Both the position numbers and the translations under genes were made by a program. This document shows positions 1-9,924 of a DNA stretch of 64,000 nt, one piece after another. The first letter of the stretch is position 1, and every line of letters starts with the position of its first letter. The notes beneath the pieces are model-generated. The model made no database searches, had not been told where the DNA came from, and was given only the letters and a program-made list of their open reading frames with translations. Source of the stretch: Trogon surrucura (taxonomy: Eukaryota > Chordata > Aves > Trogoniformes > Trogonidae). Location: assembly GCA_020746105.1 (NCBI GenBank), contig JAJGST010000022.1, positions 1,159,223 through 1,223,222 of the forward strand, read 5' to 3'.

Positions 1-239
1 GGGGCTACCACTGCTGCCTCCTTCCCTTCTTGTGTGTTGTGACTGTTCTACATGCAGACAGAGATTCCATCAATGTAGGACTCCCGTTTCACAGGCAGAA
101 GGACTGACTGTCAAAGTTTAAGGCTGGGCTGCTGGCCATGCCACTAAACTTTGACAGATGCTCTTTGCAATCCCTCCCACAGGAGGATAACAGGAGAACC
201 AGGGAGAGAGACTTTAAGGTTGCAAAAAAATTTGAAAGC
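1..239. other. Left-edge non-coding DNA with a small inverted repeat and an LTR3-like remnant
   Basis: No gene is seen. A perfect 12-bp inverted repeat lies at 108-119 and 146-157 with a 26-base loop. The stretch from about 121 to 215 resembles, with many changes, the end of the LTR3 family found at 49527 (the same order of a GGCTGGGCTG-like block, a CCACTAAA block, ACAGATGCTCT and GAGAGACTT). It is probably an old LTR3 remnant. Confidence 0.4.
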
Positions 240-508
240 AGATAGGAGTTGCTGCTCGTTCACAAGCCCTGATCCTCATGGGGGATTTTAATCACCCCGA
301 CATCAGTTGGAAAAACAACACGGCAAGGAACAAGCAATCCAGGAGATTCCTGGAGTGCATTGATGATAACTTCCATATCAAAGTGATAGAGAAACCAACG
401 AGGAGAGGTGCCATGTTAGACCTCATTCTCGTCAATAGGGAAGGGCTGGTGGATAATGTTAAACTCGTGGGTAGCCTTGGCTGCAGTGACCATGAGATGG
501 TGGAGTGG
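240..508 (+). repeat. CR1 LINE fragment, ORF2 endonuclease region
   Basis: The translation has the CR1 endonuclease C-terminal signature: GDFNHPDISW, then LILVNREGLV, and a final SDHEMVE. In the family this is the apurinic-type endonuclease that nicks target DNA ahead of the reverse transcriptase. The fragment is cut at 508 by the LTR of provirus A. A second CR1 that begins with the same SDHEMVE block starts at 4947, so the two flanks overlap by about 47 bp rather than abutting. Confidence 0.85.
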
Positions 509-917
509 TGTACTGGGTTCAGCTAGGATAGGGTTAATTCTCAGTAAAGGAACTAGTCACTAGTCAAAGGGATATTCGATACCATTGTGATGTCATGCTC
601 GGGGCATATATATATATGGAGCTGGTCGGGGTGGGGGCGCTCTCTTTTCCAGTGCTTGGGCTGGGCGTGTCGCTGGGTTTCCAGGTGGTGAGATCCGCGT
701 TATATGTTACTCTGGTTAAACATTACTGTTACTTCACTGTTATTGTTACCATTTATGTTCACCATGAAAACAAAATGGTTTTATCTCAACCCCACGAGGC
801 CTTTGCCTGCGGCTCCTTTCGGGCTCTTCCCCTCACTCTTGGTAGGGGGGAGGGAGCGACCACGTGGTTCCTTTGTTTCCTTCCTGCCCGTAACTTGGCT
901 CGACACGAACCACTACA
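509..917 (+). repeat. LTR1, 5' LTR of provirus A
   Basis: It begins TGTACTGGGTTCAG and ends in ACA, matching the LTR1 copies at 8019, 13212, 56080 and 60877. A TATA-rich run (CATATATATATATGG) near 604-620 fits the core promoter. Length is 409 bp; other copies are about 420-440 bp. Confidence 0.9.
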
Positions 918-922
918 TCTTT

Positions 923-940
923 TGGCGCCCAACGTGGGGC
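923..940 (+). other. Primer binding site of provirus A
   Basis: TGGCGCCCAACGTGGGGC lies five bases after the LTR end. It matches the site used with tRNA-Lys(1,2) in several retroviruses and marks where minus-strand DNA synthesis would start. Confidence 0.8.
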
Positions 941-1038
941 CGGGGGTTTGAGATAACAGCGGATTTGACAAAAGAGTGTTAAAAAGATAACTTTGTTAGA
1001 TTGATTCTGCACATTTTGTCAAGTAGTTGGTGGTCATA

Positions 1039-3030
1039 ATGTTGTTTTATTTATTTACACTGTGGCATTGGTTGAATCCTTATGTATTATATATATTTCC
1101 TGCACTGGTATTTATCAACTGTGGAAAAGGGGTCAAAAGCATAATTCTCTTGTACGGGGTGCTGACAGTTTATAATATGATTGTATCACTGGCCATGAGG
1201 GTAAGCTGGTATTTGTATGAGGCACTATTGTCATTCCCATGCCTTGGGCGCCTCCTCTCTGAATTCATTAGTAATGGCACTGAATCTATAGGGGAAGCGG
1301 AGGAGAATGTTCTCTCCCGTTTGTCCTTCAAGCTGATCACAACAGTTTTTGAAAACTTTGAATATTCTTGGAATACCCAATCCAGCATGGTTCTCGTCCT
1401 GTGTCTCCTGGTTTTTGTCCTGTGTCTCCAGAATGTGTGCCAGATCTTGCTCAGGGTCACACCAAAATTTTCTAAGGATACCACCCAGAGACCTGTCCTG
1501 AAGCCAGATAACTATGAGTGGCAAGGTGTGTGGGAGAATATGGGCAAGCTCCTAAGACAATGGTCACTCCAGTGTTTTGGAATTTCACCCCTGAACATAT
1601 ACAGAATCCTAGAAAGGCACAAGAAGAAGTATTTGGAGAAAGTATGCTGTCAGCCTGGCCACTCCAAAGAAGCCCAAATCACTGCTGTGTGCTGGGGCCT
1701 GGCCCATGCCTACCGAGCCATTTTCAATGTCGCCCATTATTCCGAAGGGAAAGTGGAGGCCTCTGGACCTGAAGACAAACCAGTAGATGATGTGGCTGTT
1801 CCAGTCTCTGCAACGAACGCTGCGGCTTCTCCGACCCCTGTGACAGGCACTGCGGCTGCTCCGACCCCTGTGACAAGCGCTGCGGCTGCTCCGGCCCCTG
1901 TGATAGGCACTGCGGCTGAACCGGAAAACGAGCCTGTACCAGTATCGGTTGCTCCAGTACAGAAGAAGAAGTACACGAAGAAATCAGTTCGCTTGGTGAG
2001 GGATGAAAATGAAGCAGGGCCATCACGAGAACAAGAAGAGGAGGTAGAGCCAGAGATAATCACCCGGTCTCTATCTCTCAGGGAGCTGCGAGACATGCGA
2101 AAGGACTTTGGCCGCCATCCAGGTGAGCACATTATTACCTGGCTGCTCCGATGCTGGGACAGCGGAGCCGGTAGCCTGGAACTGGAGGGTAAAGAAGCCA
2201 AACAACTGGGATCCCTCTCTAGGGAAGGGGGCATTGACAAAGTGCTTGGGAGGCAGACACAAACCCTCAGCCTCTGGAAGCGCCTTCTGTCAGGCATGAG
2301 GGAAAGTTACCTCCTCAAGGAAGATATTGCATGCCACCCAGGTAAGTGGACCTCAGTGGAGAGAGGTATCCAGTACCTGAGGGAACTGGCTGTGCTGGAG
2401 GTGATCTACAATAATCCAGATAACGAGCAGTCACCCACTGATCCAGAGGAAGTCCAATGCACACAAGGCATGTGGCGGAAGTTCCTACGAAGTGCACCGC
2501 AAACATACTCAAACTCGTTGGCACTGATATCCTGGAGAGAAGGTGAGGGACAAAGGGTGGATGAACTGGCTCGCCGGCTCCGGCATTATGAAGGAAGTCT
2601 GTCTTCATCCCTACAGGCTTGTGTTTCTGCCATGGAAGAACTGTCCCGGGAGTTCCAGCAGCTCAAAGTGGATATGTCCTGCTCTCCACCCGCACGGGCA
2701 CGTGTCTCAGCTGTTAGGACTAGGCAATCCTCCGCTCAAGAGAGGGAACATGGAAAACAAACATGCTGGAATACTCTCTGGTTTTACCTATGTGACCATG
2801 GAGAGAACATGAGGAAGTGGGATGGAGAACCGACTTCAGTCCTAGATGAATGCGTACGTGACTTGCGAAAGGAAGCAGCAAAGAAGAAGAATCATCATAA
2901 GAAAAGTATTGCCCCAGTTTCCAGTGGAAAGCCCTCCAAACGAAACAGGAAAACAGATTTTGACTCTGATCCTCTTGAAGGAACCTCTAAGTCATACTCA
3001 CAAGAAGTGAGTGACTCCGATCGAGAATAG
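1039..3030 (+). CDS. gag: ERV-L-like Gag with a multi-pass hydrophobic leader
   Basis: This is an open frame of 663 codons from the first ATG at 1039 (upstream in-frame TAG at 1024). Residues 2-26 and 34-53 are hydrophobic, an N-G-T sequon lies near 79, and a third hydrophobic stretch spans 115-138. Next come a linker with three copies of an 11-residue Ala/Pro/Thr repeat (about 260-293), an acidic stretch, and a conserved block near 350-460 (RKDFGRHPGEHIITWLLRCWD) that looks like the capsid region. The C-terminus is Lys-rich (KEAAKKKNHHKK) and I see no CCHC knuckle, as in foamy-type Gags. It ends at a TAG that is in frame with the following protease. A membrane leader on Gag is not usual and could replace myristoylation for membrane targeting; that role is inference. 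Families A/B and F share the layout. Confidence 0.75.
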   Translation: MLFYLFTLWHWLNPYVLYIFPALVFINCGKGVKSIILLYGVLTVYNMIVSLAMRVSWYLYEALLSFPCLGRLLSEFISNGTESIGEAEENVLSRLSFKLITTVFENFEYSWNTQSSMVLVLCLLVFVLCLQNVCQILLRVTPKFSKDTTQRPVLKPDNYEWQGVWENMGKLLRQWSLQCFGISPLNIYRILERHKKKYLEKVCCQPGHSKEAQITAVCWGLAHAYRAIFNVAHYSEGKVEASGPEDKPVDDVAVPVSATNAAASPTPVTGTAAAPTPVTSAAAAPAPVIGTAAEPENEPVPVSVAPVQKKKYTKKSVRLVRDENEAGPSREQEEEVEPEIITRSLSLRELRDMRKDFGRHPGEHIITWLLRCWDSGAGSLELEGKEAKQLGSLSREGGIDKVLGRQTQTLSLWKRLLSGMRESYLLKEDIACHPGKWTSVERGIQYLRELAVLEVIYNNPDNEQSPTDPEEVQCTQGMWRKFLRSAPQTYSNSLALISWREGEGQRVDELARRLRHYEGSLSSSLQACVSAMEELSREFQQLKVDMSCSPPARARVSAVRTRQSSAQEREHGKQTCWNTLWFYLCDHGENMRKWDGEPTSVLDECVRDLRKEAAKKKNHHKKSIAPVSSGKPSKRNRKTDFDSDPLEGTSKSYSQEVSDSDRE

Positions 3031-3654
3031 AGGCGCCCTGCCTCCAGCCAGGTGGAGGAGAGGGACAATTGGGTCTACTGGACTGTGTGGATCCGATGGC
3101 CTGGCACGTCAGCTCCACGGGAATACAAGGCTTTAATAGACACAGGCGCACAATGTACCTTGATGCCATCAGGATATAGAGGAGTAGAACCCGTCTGTAT
3201 TTCTGGGGTGACAGGGGAGTCCCAGCAACTGACTGTATTGGAAGCTGAAGTAAGTCTGACTGGAAATGAGTGGCATAAACACCCTGTTGTGACTGGCCCA
3301 GAGGCTCCGTGCATTCTTGGTATAGACTTCCTCAGGAGCGGGTACTTCAGGGATCCAAAGGGGTACCGGTGGGCCTTTGGCATAGCTGCTTTGGAGGCAG
3401 AGGAAATTAAACAGTTGTCCACTTTGTCTGGTCTCTCAGAGGACCCTTCTGTGGTGGGTTTATTGAGAACTGAAGAACAACAGGTACCAATTGCTAACTC
3501 GATGGTGCATTGGCAGCAATATCGCACCAACCGAGACTTCCTGGTTCCCATCCATAAGATGATCCGTCAGCTGGAGAACCAAGGGGTTATTAGCAAAACT
3601 CGCTCACCCTTTAACAGCCCCATATGGCCAGCACAGAAATATAATGGGAAATGA
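3031..3654 (+). pseudogene. pro-pol: Protease and truncated start of reverse transcriptase, provirus A
   Basis: Reading continues in the gag frame after the TAG at 3028. The aspartic protease shows ALIDTGAQCTLMPS near its start and CILGIDFL later. It runs straight into the RT fingers (PIHKM-RQLENQGVISKTRSPFNSPIWP). The frame ends at 3654, where a deletion joins the RT start to RNase H, so the palm with the YIDD catalytic box is absent. In copies B, F and G the missing RT section is present. The enzyme cannot be functional. Confidence 0.85.
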
Positions 3655-4603
3655 GAAGCAGTACGCTCTGTTCACTGATGGGTCCTGTCGCATTGTGGGA
3701 AAGCATCGAAGATGGAAGGCTGCTGTATGGAGCTCTACCCAGCAAGTTGCTGAAGCCACTGAAGGGGAGGGTGAATCGAGTCAATTTGCAGAGGCAAAAG
3801 CCATTCAACTGGCTTTAGATATTGCTGAGCGGGAAAAGTGGCCAGTCCTCTATCTCTACACTGACTCGTGCATGGTGGCAAATGCTCTGTGGGGGTGGTT
3901 ACAGCAATGGAAGCAGAATAACTGGCAACGCAGGGGCAGGCCTATGTGGGCTGCCGAACTGTGGCGGGATATTGCTGCCCGGGTGGAGAACCTGGTTGTG
4001 AAAGTACGTCATGTAGATGCCCACATACCCAAGAATCGAGCCACAGAAGGGCACCTAAACAACCAGCAGGTAGATCAGGCTGCTAAGATCCAGGTGTCTC
4101 AGGTGGACTTGGACTGGCAGCACAAGGGTGAATTGTTCGTAGCTCGGTGGGCCCATGACTCCTCAGGCCATCAGGGAAGGGATGTGACACACAGATGGGC
4201 TCGTGATCGAGGGGTGGACCTGACCATGGATGCTATTGCACAGGTTATCCATGAATGTGAAACGTGTGCTACAGTCAGGAAGGTCAAGCGGGTAAAGCCT
4301 TTGTGGTATGGAGGGCGATGGATGAAATAGAGATATGGGGAGGCGTGGCAGGTTGACTATATTACGCTCCCACTAACCCGTCAAGGCAAACAGCATGTAC
4401 TCACAATGGTGGAGACAATCACCGGATGGTTGGAGACATACGCTGTGCCCCATGCCACTGCTCGGAACACCATCTTGGGCCTTGAGAAGCAGGTACTGTG
4501 GCGACACGGCACTCCGGAGAGGATTGAGTCGGATAATGGGACTCATTTCCAGAACAGTCTCATTGACACCTGGGCCAAAGAGCACGGCATTGAGTGGGTG
4601 TAA
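3644..4603 (+). pseudogene. pol: RNase H and truncated integrase, provirus A
   Basis: RNase H starts at LFTDGSCRIVG, with later acidic positions in AEAKAIQLAL and YTDSCMVANAL. The integrase finger follows (HDSSGHQGRD then CETC). A TAG at 4328-4330 interrupts the frame after WYGGRWMK; the same stop is present in copy B but not in G. The integrase core continues to ESDNGTHF and stops at EWV (4603), where LTR sequence takes over, so the catalytic Glu region is missing. Confidence 0.85.
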
Positions 4604-4606
4604 ACT

Positions 4607-4946
4607 AGCTCTGTAAAGGAGTTAGTTTCTAGCCAAAGGGATATTCGATACCATCGTGATGTCATGCTCGGGGCATATCTATATACGGAGCTGGTCGGCG
4701 TGGGGGCGCTCTCTTTTCCAGTGCTTGGGCTGGGTGCGTCGCTGGGTTTCCGGGTGGTGAGATCCACGTTATATGTTACTCGCATTATATCTAGTTAAAC
4801 GTTACTGTTACTTCACTGTTATTGTTACCATTTATGTTCACCATTAAAACAAAATGGTTTTATCTCAACCCCACAAGGCCTTTGCCTGCGGCTCCTTTCG
4901 GGCTCTTCCCCTCACTCTCGGTAGGGGGGAGGGAGCGGCCACGTGG
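4607..4946 (+). repeat. LTR1 fragment, 3' LTR of provirus A
   Basis: It aligns with the middle of the 5' LTR (AAAGGGATATTCGATACC, TCATGCTCGGGGCATAT) but lacks about 40 bases at the start and the last 60-70 bases after GCCACGTGG. It is joined directly to truncated integrase on the left and CR1 on the right. Confidence 0.85.
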
Positions 4947-6390
4947 TTAAACTTGTGGGTAGCTTTGGGTGCAGTGACCATGAGATGGTGGAGTTTGAGA
5001 TCCTAAGGGCAGCTAAGAGGGGGAAGCTCGATAAGCTTGATACCCTTGACTTCAGAAAAACTGACTTTCACCTCTTCAGGAACCTCTTTGACAGTGTGCC
5101 GTGGGATAAAGCCCTGGAGGGACTGGGAGCCCAAGAAAGCTGGTTGAATTTCAAGTATCATCTCCTCCAAGCTCAGTGGCACTGCATCCCTAAGAGGAAG
5201 AAATCTGGCAAAAACACCAGGAGACCTATATGGATAAACAGAGAACTCCTGGCGAAAATCAAATTCAAAAGGGGAACACACAAAGCATGGAAGCAAGGAC
5301 TGGTAACCTGGGATGGTTACAAGGAAGTTACTCGCATAATCAGAGACCAGTTTAGAAAAGCTAAGGCCCTGACAGAGTCAAATCTGGCCAGAGATATTAG
5401 AAATAACAGAAAAGCATTTTACAGGTACGTAAGAGAAAAAAGAAAAATGAGAGAGGATGTGGGGCCTCTCCAGAACGATACAGGCGACCTGGTTACTGAG
5501 GACATGGAGAAGGCCTCAGTCTTCACTGGGAACCGCTCGAACCACACCACACAAATCACAGAGGGTGTTGGCTGGGTCTGGGAGAGTGAAGAACCACCCA
5601 GGGTAGGAGCAGATCAGGTCCAGGAACACCCAGAGAACCTGAAGGTGCACAAGTCCATGGGACCTGATGAGATACACCCACGGGTCCTGAAGGAACTGGC
5701 GGCTGAAGTTGCTAGGCCACTAGCCATCATATTTGAGAGGTCCTGGTAGTCTGGTGAAGTTCCGACATATTCGAAAAGGGGGAAAATAGCCCACATCTTT
5801 AAAAACGGAACCAAAGACAACCCGGGGAACTACAGACCAGTCAGACTTACCTCTGTGCCAGGTAAAATCATGGAACAGGTTCTCCTGGTAACTGTACTAA
5901 GGCACATAAAAGATAATCAAGTGGTTGGTGACAGCCAACATGGCTTCACCAGGGGCAAATCGTGCCTGACTAATTTAGTGGCCTTCTACGATAAAGCTAC
6001 AGCGCTGGTTGACACAGGAAAAGCAACAGATGTCATTTTCCTGGACTTGTGCAAGGCATTTGACACTGTCCCACATGACATCCTTGTCTCTGAAATGGAG
6101 AGACACGGATTTGACAGATGGACTACTCGGTGGATAAAGAACTGGCTGGATTGTCGCACTCAAAGAGTTGTGGTCAATGGCTCGATGTCCACATGGAGAC
6201 CAGTGACAAGGGGAGTTCCTCAGGGTTCTGTTCTGGGTCCAGTGTTGTTCAACATCTTTGTCAGCGACACGGGCAACGGCATTGAGTGCACCCTCAGCAA
6301 GTTTGTTGATGACACCAAGCTGTGTGGTGCCGTGGACTCACTTGAGGGAAGAGATGCCATCCAGAGGGACCTTGATAGGCTTGAGAAATC
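4947..6390 (+). repeat. CR1 LINE, ORF2 endonuclease end and reverse transcriptase
   Basis: The translation runs from the endonuclease end (SDHEMVEFEILR) through the linker to the non-LTR RT. Visible RT blocks include [54 protein letters not shown] and the catalytic box FVDD. A TAG at 5747-5749 breaks the frame between the linker and RT, and the CR1 at 31222 shares it exactly. The copy is split at 6390 by a CR1 inserted in reverse and resumes near 6985. Confidence 0.9.
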
Positions 6391-6984
6391 ATAGAATCAT
6401 AGAATCATAGAACACTTCAGGTTGGAAAAGACCCTTGGGTTCATCGAGTCCAACCATTAACCCTACACTACAAGTTCACCCCTAAACCATATCATCCAAC
6501 AACACATCCAAGCGATACTTAAACACATCCAGGGATGGCGACTTAACCACCTCCCTAGGCAGTCTATTCCAGTGTCTGACCACTCTTTCCCTGAAGAATT
6601 TCTTCCTAATGTCCAGTCTAAACTTGCCCTGTTGCAACTTGAACCCATTCCCCCTGGTTCTGTCCCTAATGACCTGTGAGAAGAGACCAGCACCAACCTC
6701 TCTACGATGTCCTTTCAAGTAATTGTAGAGCATGATGAGGTCCCCCCTCAGCCTCCTCTTCATCAAACTGAACAGTCCCAGCTCCCTCAATTGCTCCTCG
6801 TAAGATCTATTCTCCAGGCCCTTCACCAGCTTTGTTGCCCTGTTCTGCACTCGCTCCAACACCTCAATATCTCTCTTATACTGAGGTACCCAAAACTGAA
6901 CACAATACTCAAGGTGTGGCCTTACCAGTGCTGAGTACAGGGGGACAATCACCTCCCTACTTTTGCTGGTCACAACATTTCTAA
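6391..6984 (-). repeat. CR1 LINE 3' end nested in another CR1
   Basis: It starts on the plus strand with three AGAATCAT units, the complement of the CR1 tail. The minus strand encodes the CR1 RT C-terminus ([44 protein letters not shown]). It interrupts the host CR1 between the RT catalytic region and the C-terminal part. No clear target duplication is seen, as is usual for CR1. Confidence 0.9.
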
Positions 6985-7782
6985 TGGGCCAGTGCAAACT
7001 GCATGAGCTTCAACAAGTCAAAATGCAAGGTCCTTCAACTGGGTCGGGCCAATCCTAGGCACAAATACAAACTGGGCACAGAGTGGGTTGAGAGTAACCC
7101 TCAGGAGGATTTGGGGGTGTTGATAGATGAGAAGCTCAACATGAGCTGGCAGTGCGCTCATGCAGCCCAGAAGGCCAACCGCATCCTGGGATGTATCAAG
7201 AGAAGCGTAGGCAGCGGGTCAAGAGAGGTGATTCTCCCCCTTTACTCTGCTCTTGTGAGACCCCACCTCGAATACTGCATCCAGTTCTGGTGTCCCCACC
7301 ATAAGACGGACATGGATCTGTTGGAGCGCATTCAGAGGAGGGCCACAAAGATGATCCAGGGGCTGGAGCACCTCTGCTATGAGGACAGGCTGAGGGAGCT
7401 GGGATTGTTCAGTCTTGAAAAGAGAAGACTTCAGGGGGATCTAATAGCTGCCTTCCAATACCTGAAGGGAACCTACAGGAAGGTTGGGGAGGGAATTTTT
7501 ACTGATAGGACAAGGGGAAATGGATTTAAGTTGAAGGAGAATAGATTTAGATTAGATCTTAGGAAGAAATTCTTCAGTCCGAGGGTGTCAAGACTTTGGA
7601 ATAAATTGTCCAGAGACGTTGTAGCTGCTCCCTCCCTGGAGGTGTTCAAGGCCAGATTGGACAGAGCCTTGAGTAGCCTGATCTATTAGAGAGGCGTCCC
7701 TGCCCATGACAGGGAGGTTGGATTAGATGATCTCTAAGGTCCCTTCCAGTCTAGGCCATTCTATGATTCTATGATTCTATGA
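6985..7782 (+). repeat. CR1 LINE, RT C-terminus, 3' UTR and tail
   Basis: This continues the CR1 begun at 4947. It carries the RT C-terminal block ([49 protein letters not shown]) with a stop at 7689, then the CR1 3' UTR (GATTAGATGATCTCTAAGGT) and an octamer tail, (ATTCTATG)3, at about 7761-7782. The next 236 bases show no recognisable feature. Confidence 0.9.
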
Positions 7783-8018
7783 TTTGTGTGTCTGAGACGG
7801 AGTCAGGAGAAGCAGACTGCCAGAGTACAGACTTTGCTCCCAACAGAGACCTATCACTGTGGGGACTGTGGTGTGATAGGGGTTTTTTTTACTTTTCTGA
7901 AAGCTCCATGTGGGGATGTGTTCTGTATCCTTCTCCAGCACATCTATTCTTCCACTGGCAACTTTGTCATGTTCCAGCAGGTTGAAACTGAGCTGATTGT
8001 TTTCCAGTTTACTGTTAC

Positions 8019-9293
8019 TGTACTGGGTTCAGCTAGGACGGGGTTAATTTTCGCTGGAGGCTGGCAGCTGGGCATAGCCAGGATAGTTGAACCAAACTAG
8101 TCACTGGCCAAGGGGATATTTGATACCATCATGATGTCAGGCTCAGGGTATATAGAGGAAGCTGGCCAGGGCGGGGATCTCTCTCTTCTCCACCTCTCCA
8201 TCTGAGAGCTCGGTGCTGCATCGCTGGGTTCCAGGTGGCGAGGCATCCGCGTTACATATTACCCGCGTTATATGCTATCTAGTTAAACACTACTGTTATT
8301 ACTGTTTGTATTGGGTTGGCCTGGCCGGATTTTGGTGGCGGCGGGGGGGGGGAGCTGCAGCGTGGCTTCTGCAAGAAGCTGCTAGAAACTCCCCGAGTTT
8401 GATAGAGCCAATGCCAGCCGGCTCCAAAGAGGGACCCGCCACTGGCCAAGGCTGAGCCTATCAGTAAAGTGATAGGAGAGGAACGCCTCTGGGAAAAACA
8501 TATTTAAGAATGGGGAAAAAGAACTGCACCACAACAGCTGCACCACAACATCTCCTCGTGAGATGCCTCACGTTGGGCAGTTTGTGATGAATTGCCCTTC
8601 GTGGGACGACTCATGCTGGAGAAGAGAGCGTGAAGCTTGTCTCCTGTGAGAGGGACCCCACAATGGCCTGGGGAAGAGTGAAGAGTCCTCCCCCGCAGTG
8701 AAGAAGCAGTGGAACCAACGTCGGATGAACTGACCGTAACCCCCATTCCCTGTCCCCCTGTGCCTCTCGGGGGAAGGAGGTGGAGAAACCGGGATTGATG
8801 TTAAGCCCGGGAAGAAGGGAGGGATGGGGGGAAGGTGTTCTGTTTGTTAAGATCTGTTTGCTTTTTTCTCATTTCTCACTACTCCTCTCTGATTGGTTCT
8901 CTTAATATATGTAATTAATTTCCCTAAAATCGAGTCTGTTTTGCCCAGGATGGTAAATGAGAGTGATCTCCCTGTCTTTATCTCAAACCCTGAGCCCTTG
9001 GAAATATTTTCTCCCTCTGTCTAGCAGTGAAGGGGGAGTGAGAGAATGGCTGTGTGGGTACCTGGCGGCTGGCCAGGGTTAAACCACGACACTGTTATTT
9101 CGCTGTTATTGTTATCATTTATGTTTCACCATTGTTTTAATGGTGAAACTGATTTTATCTCAACCCCACGAGGCTCTGCCTACTGCTCCTTCTGGGCTCT
9201 CCTCCTCACTTCCAGTAGGGGAGGGGTGAGCGAGGGAGCGACCGCGTGGTTCCTTTGTCTTTTCCTGCTGGTCAGTTGGCTTGAACCACCACA
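8019..9293 (+). repeat. Solo LTR1, split by a nested solo LTR2
   Basis: The LTR1 start TGTACTGGGTTCAG is at 8019 and the end CCACCACA is at 9293. It is preceded by GTTAC and followed by ATTAC, a 5-bp target duplication with one change. The middle is interrupted at 8306 by LTR2, and LTR1 resumes after the duplicated CTGTT at 9092. No internal retroviral sequence remains, so this is a solo LTR. Confidence 0.9.
8307..9091 (+). repeat. Solo LTR2 inserted in LTR1
   Basis: The ends are TGTATTGGGTTGGCC and AAACCACGACA, flanked by a perfect 5-bp duplication CTGTT (8302-8306 and 9092-9096). This copy is 785 bp and lacks about 400 internal bases present in the copies at 29222 and 40173. A TATA-like ATATTTAAG lies near 8500. 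Confidence 0.92.
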
Positions 9294-9924
9294 ATTACCC
9301 ACATGGTTCTGCAGAACAATCAAGAGACAACACAAACTGTCATTTTTTACTGTGAACAACAAAGGCACTAAAGCTGTCTATCATCAGACATAAGACAACA
9401 GGGTGTCAGTTTTAAATTCAAATTATTTGTCACAAGGGCTAGAAACCGGGATTATTGGTTTATGCAATTGTTAAGGGATTTTAAGATTAGGCTGCCTTCT
9501 TCTCCAACCTAGGACTCCCTCCTGCCTGGTCACTGGCTTGTTGCGCCAGGGATCTAGAGTCTCTTCCCAGATTGAGAGATGTGGTTGCCACTTTCCTGTT
9601 TGCAGGTCCAACTAGTATCAAAACTGAACATGTTTGAAGGGAGAGGGAGATGGACACTGACACGGCTGACTACACAGACTGTTACCAACAAGGTGCTGCC
9701 TTCAACAGCACCTACATATAGGGTTCACATAAAACATAAGCATGGACACCAAGTCCTCTTCCTTGTCTTCGAATGGTAGAAATAGAAGTTCACTAGTGAA
9801 GACACACACACTACACTCAAGATTTGCAAGCGCATGCACAACTACACATTTGTGGATTCACAAGCATATGCACATTTTGCAGATCTCCCAAATACTAGCA
9901 TGGTCAGTACAACAACTGGAAAAA
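9294..9924. other. Non-coding spacer, no element recognised
   Basis: About 630 bases without a convincing reading frame, repeat or RNA gene. It may be single-copy DNA. Confidence 0.5.

Larger units (their letters stand above)
509..4946 (+). mobile_element. ERV-L-like provirus A, internally deleted
   Basis: The order is 5' LTR (509-917), primer binding site, gag, protease, start of RT, RNase H, start of integrase, and an LTR fragment. The pol block resembles class III (ERV-L) retroviruses: protease DTGAQ, an RT start of the PIH-KTRSPFNSPIWP type, and an HX4H/CX2C integrase finger. Most of RT and the end of integrase are deleted, and no env is present. There is no simple target duplication, because the right LTR is truncated at both ends. 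Confidence 0.85.

Noticed and set aside
1170..1524. Minus-strand frames of 97-104 codons opposite gag of provirus A
   Set aside because: They mirror the hydrophobic leader on the other strand and have no support of their own.
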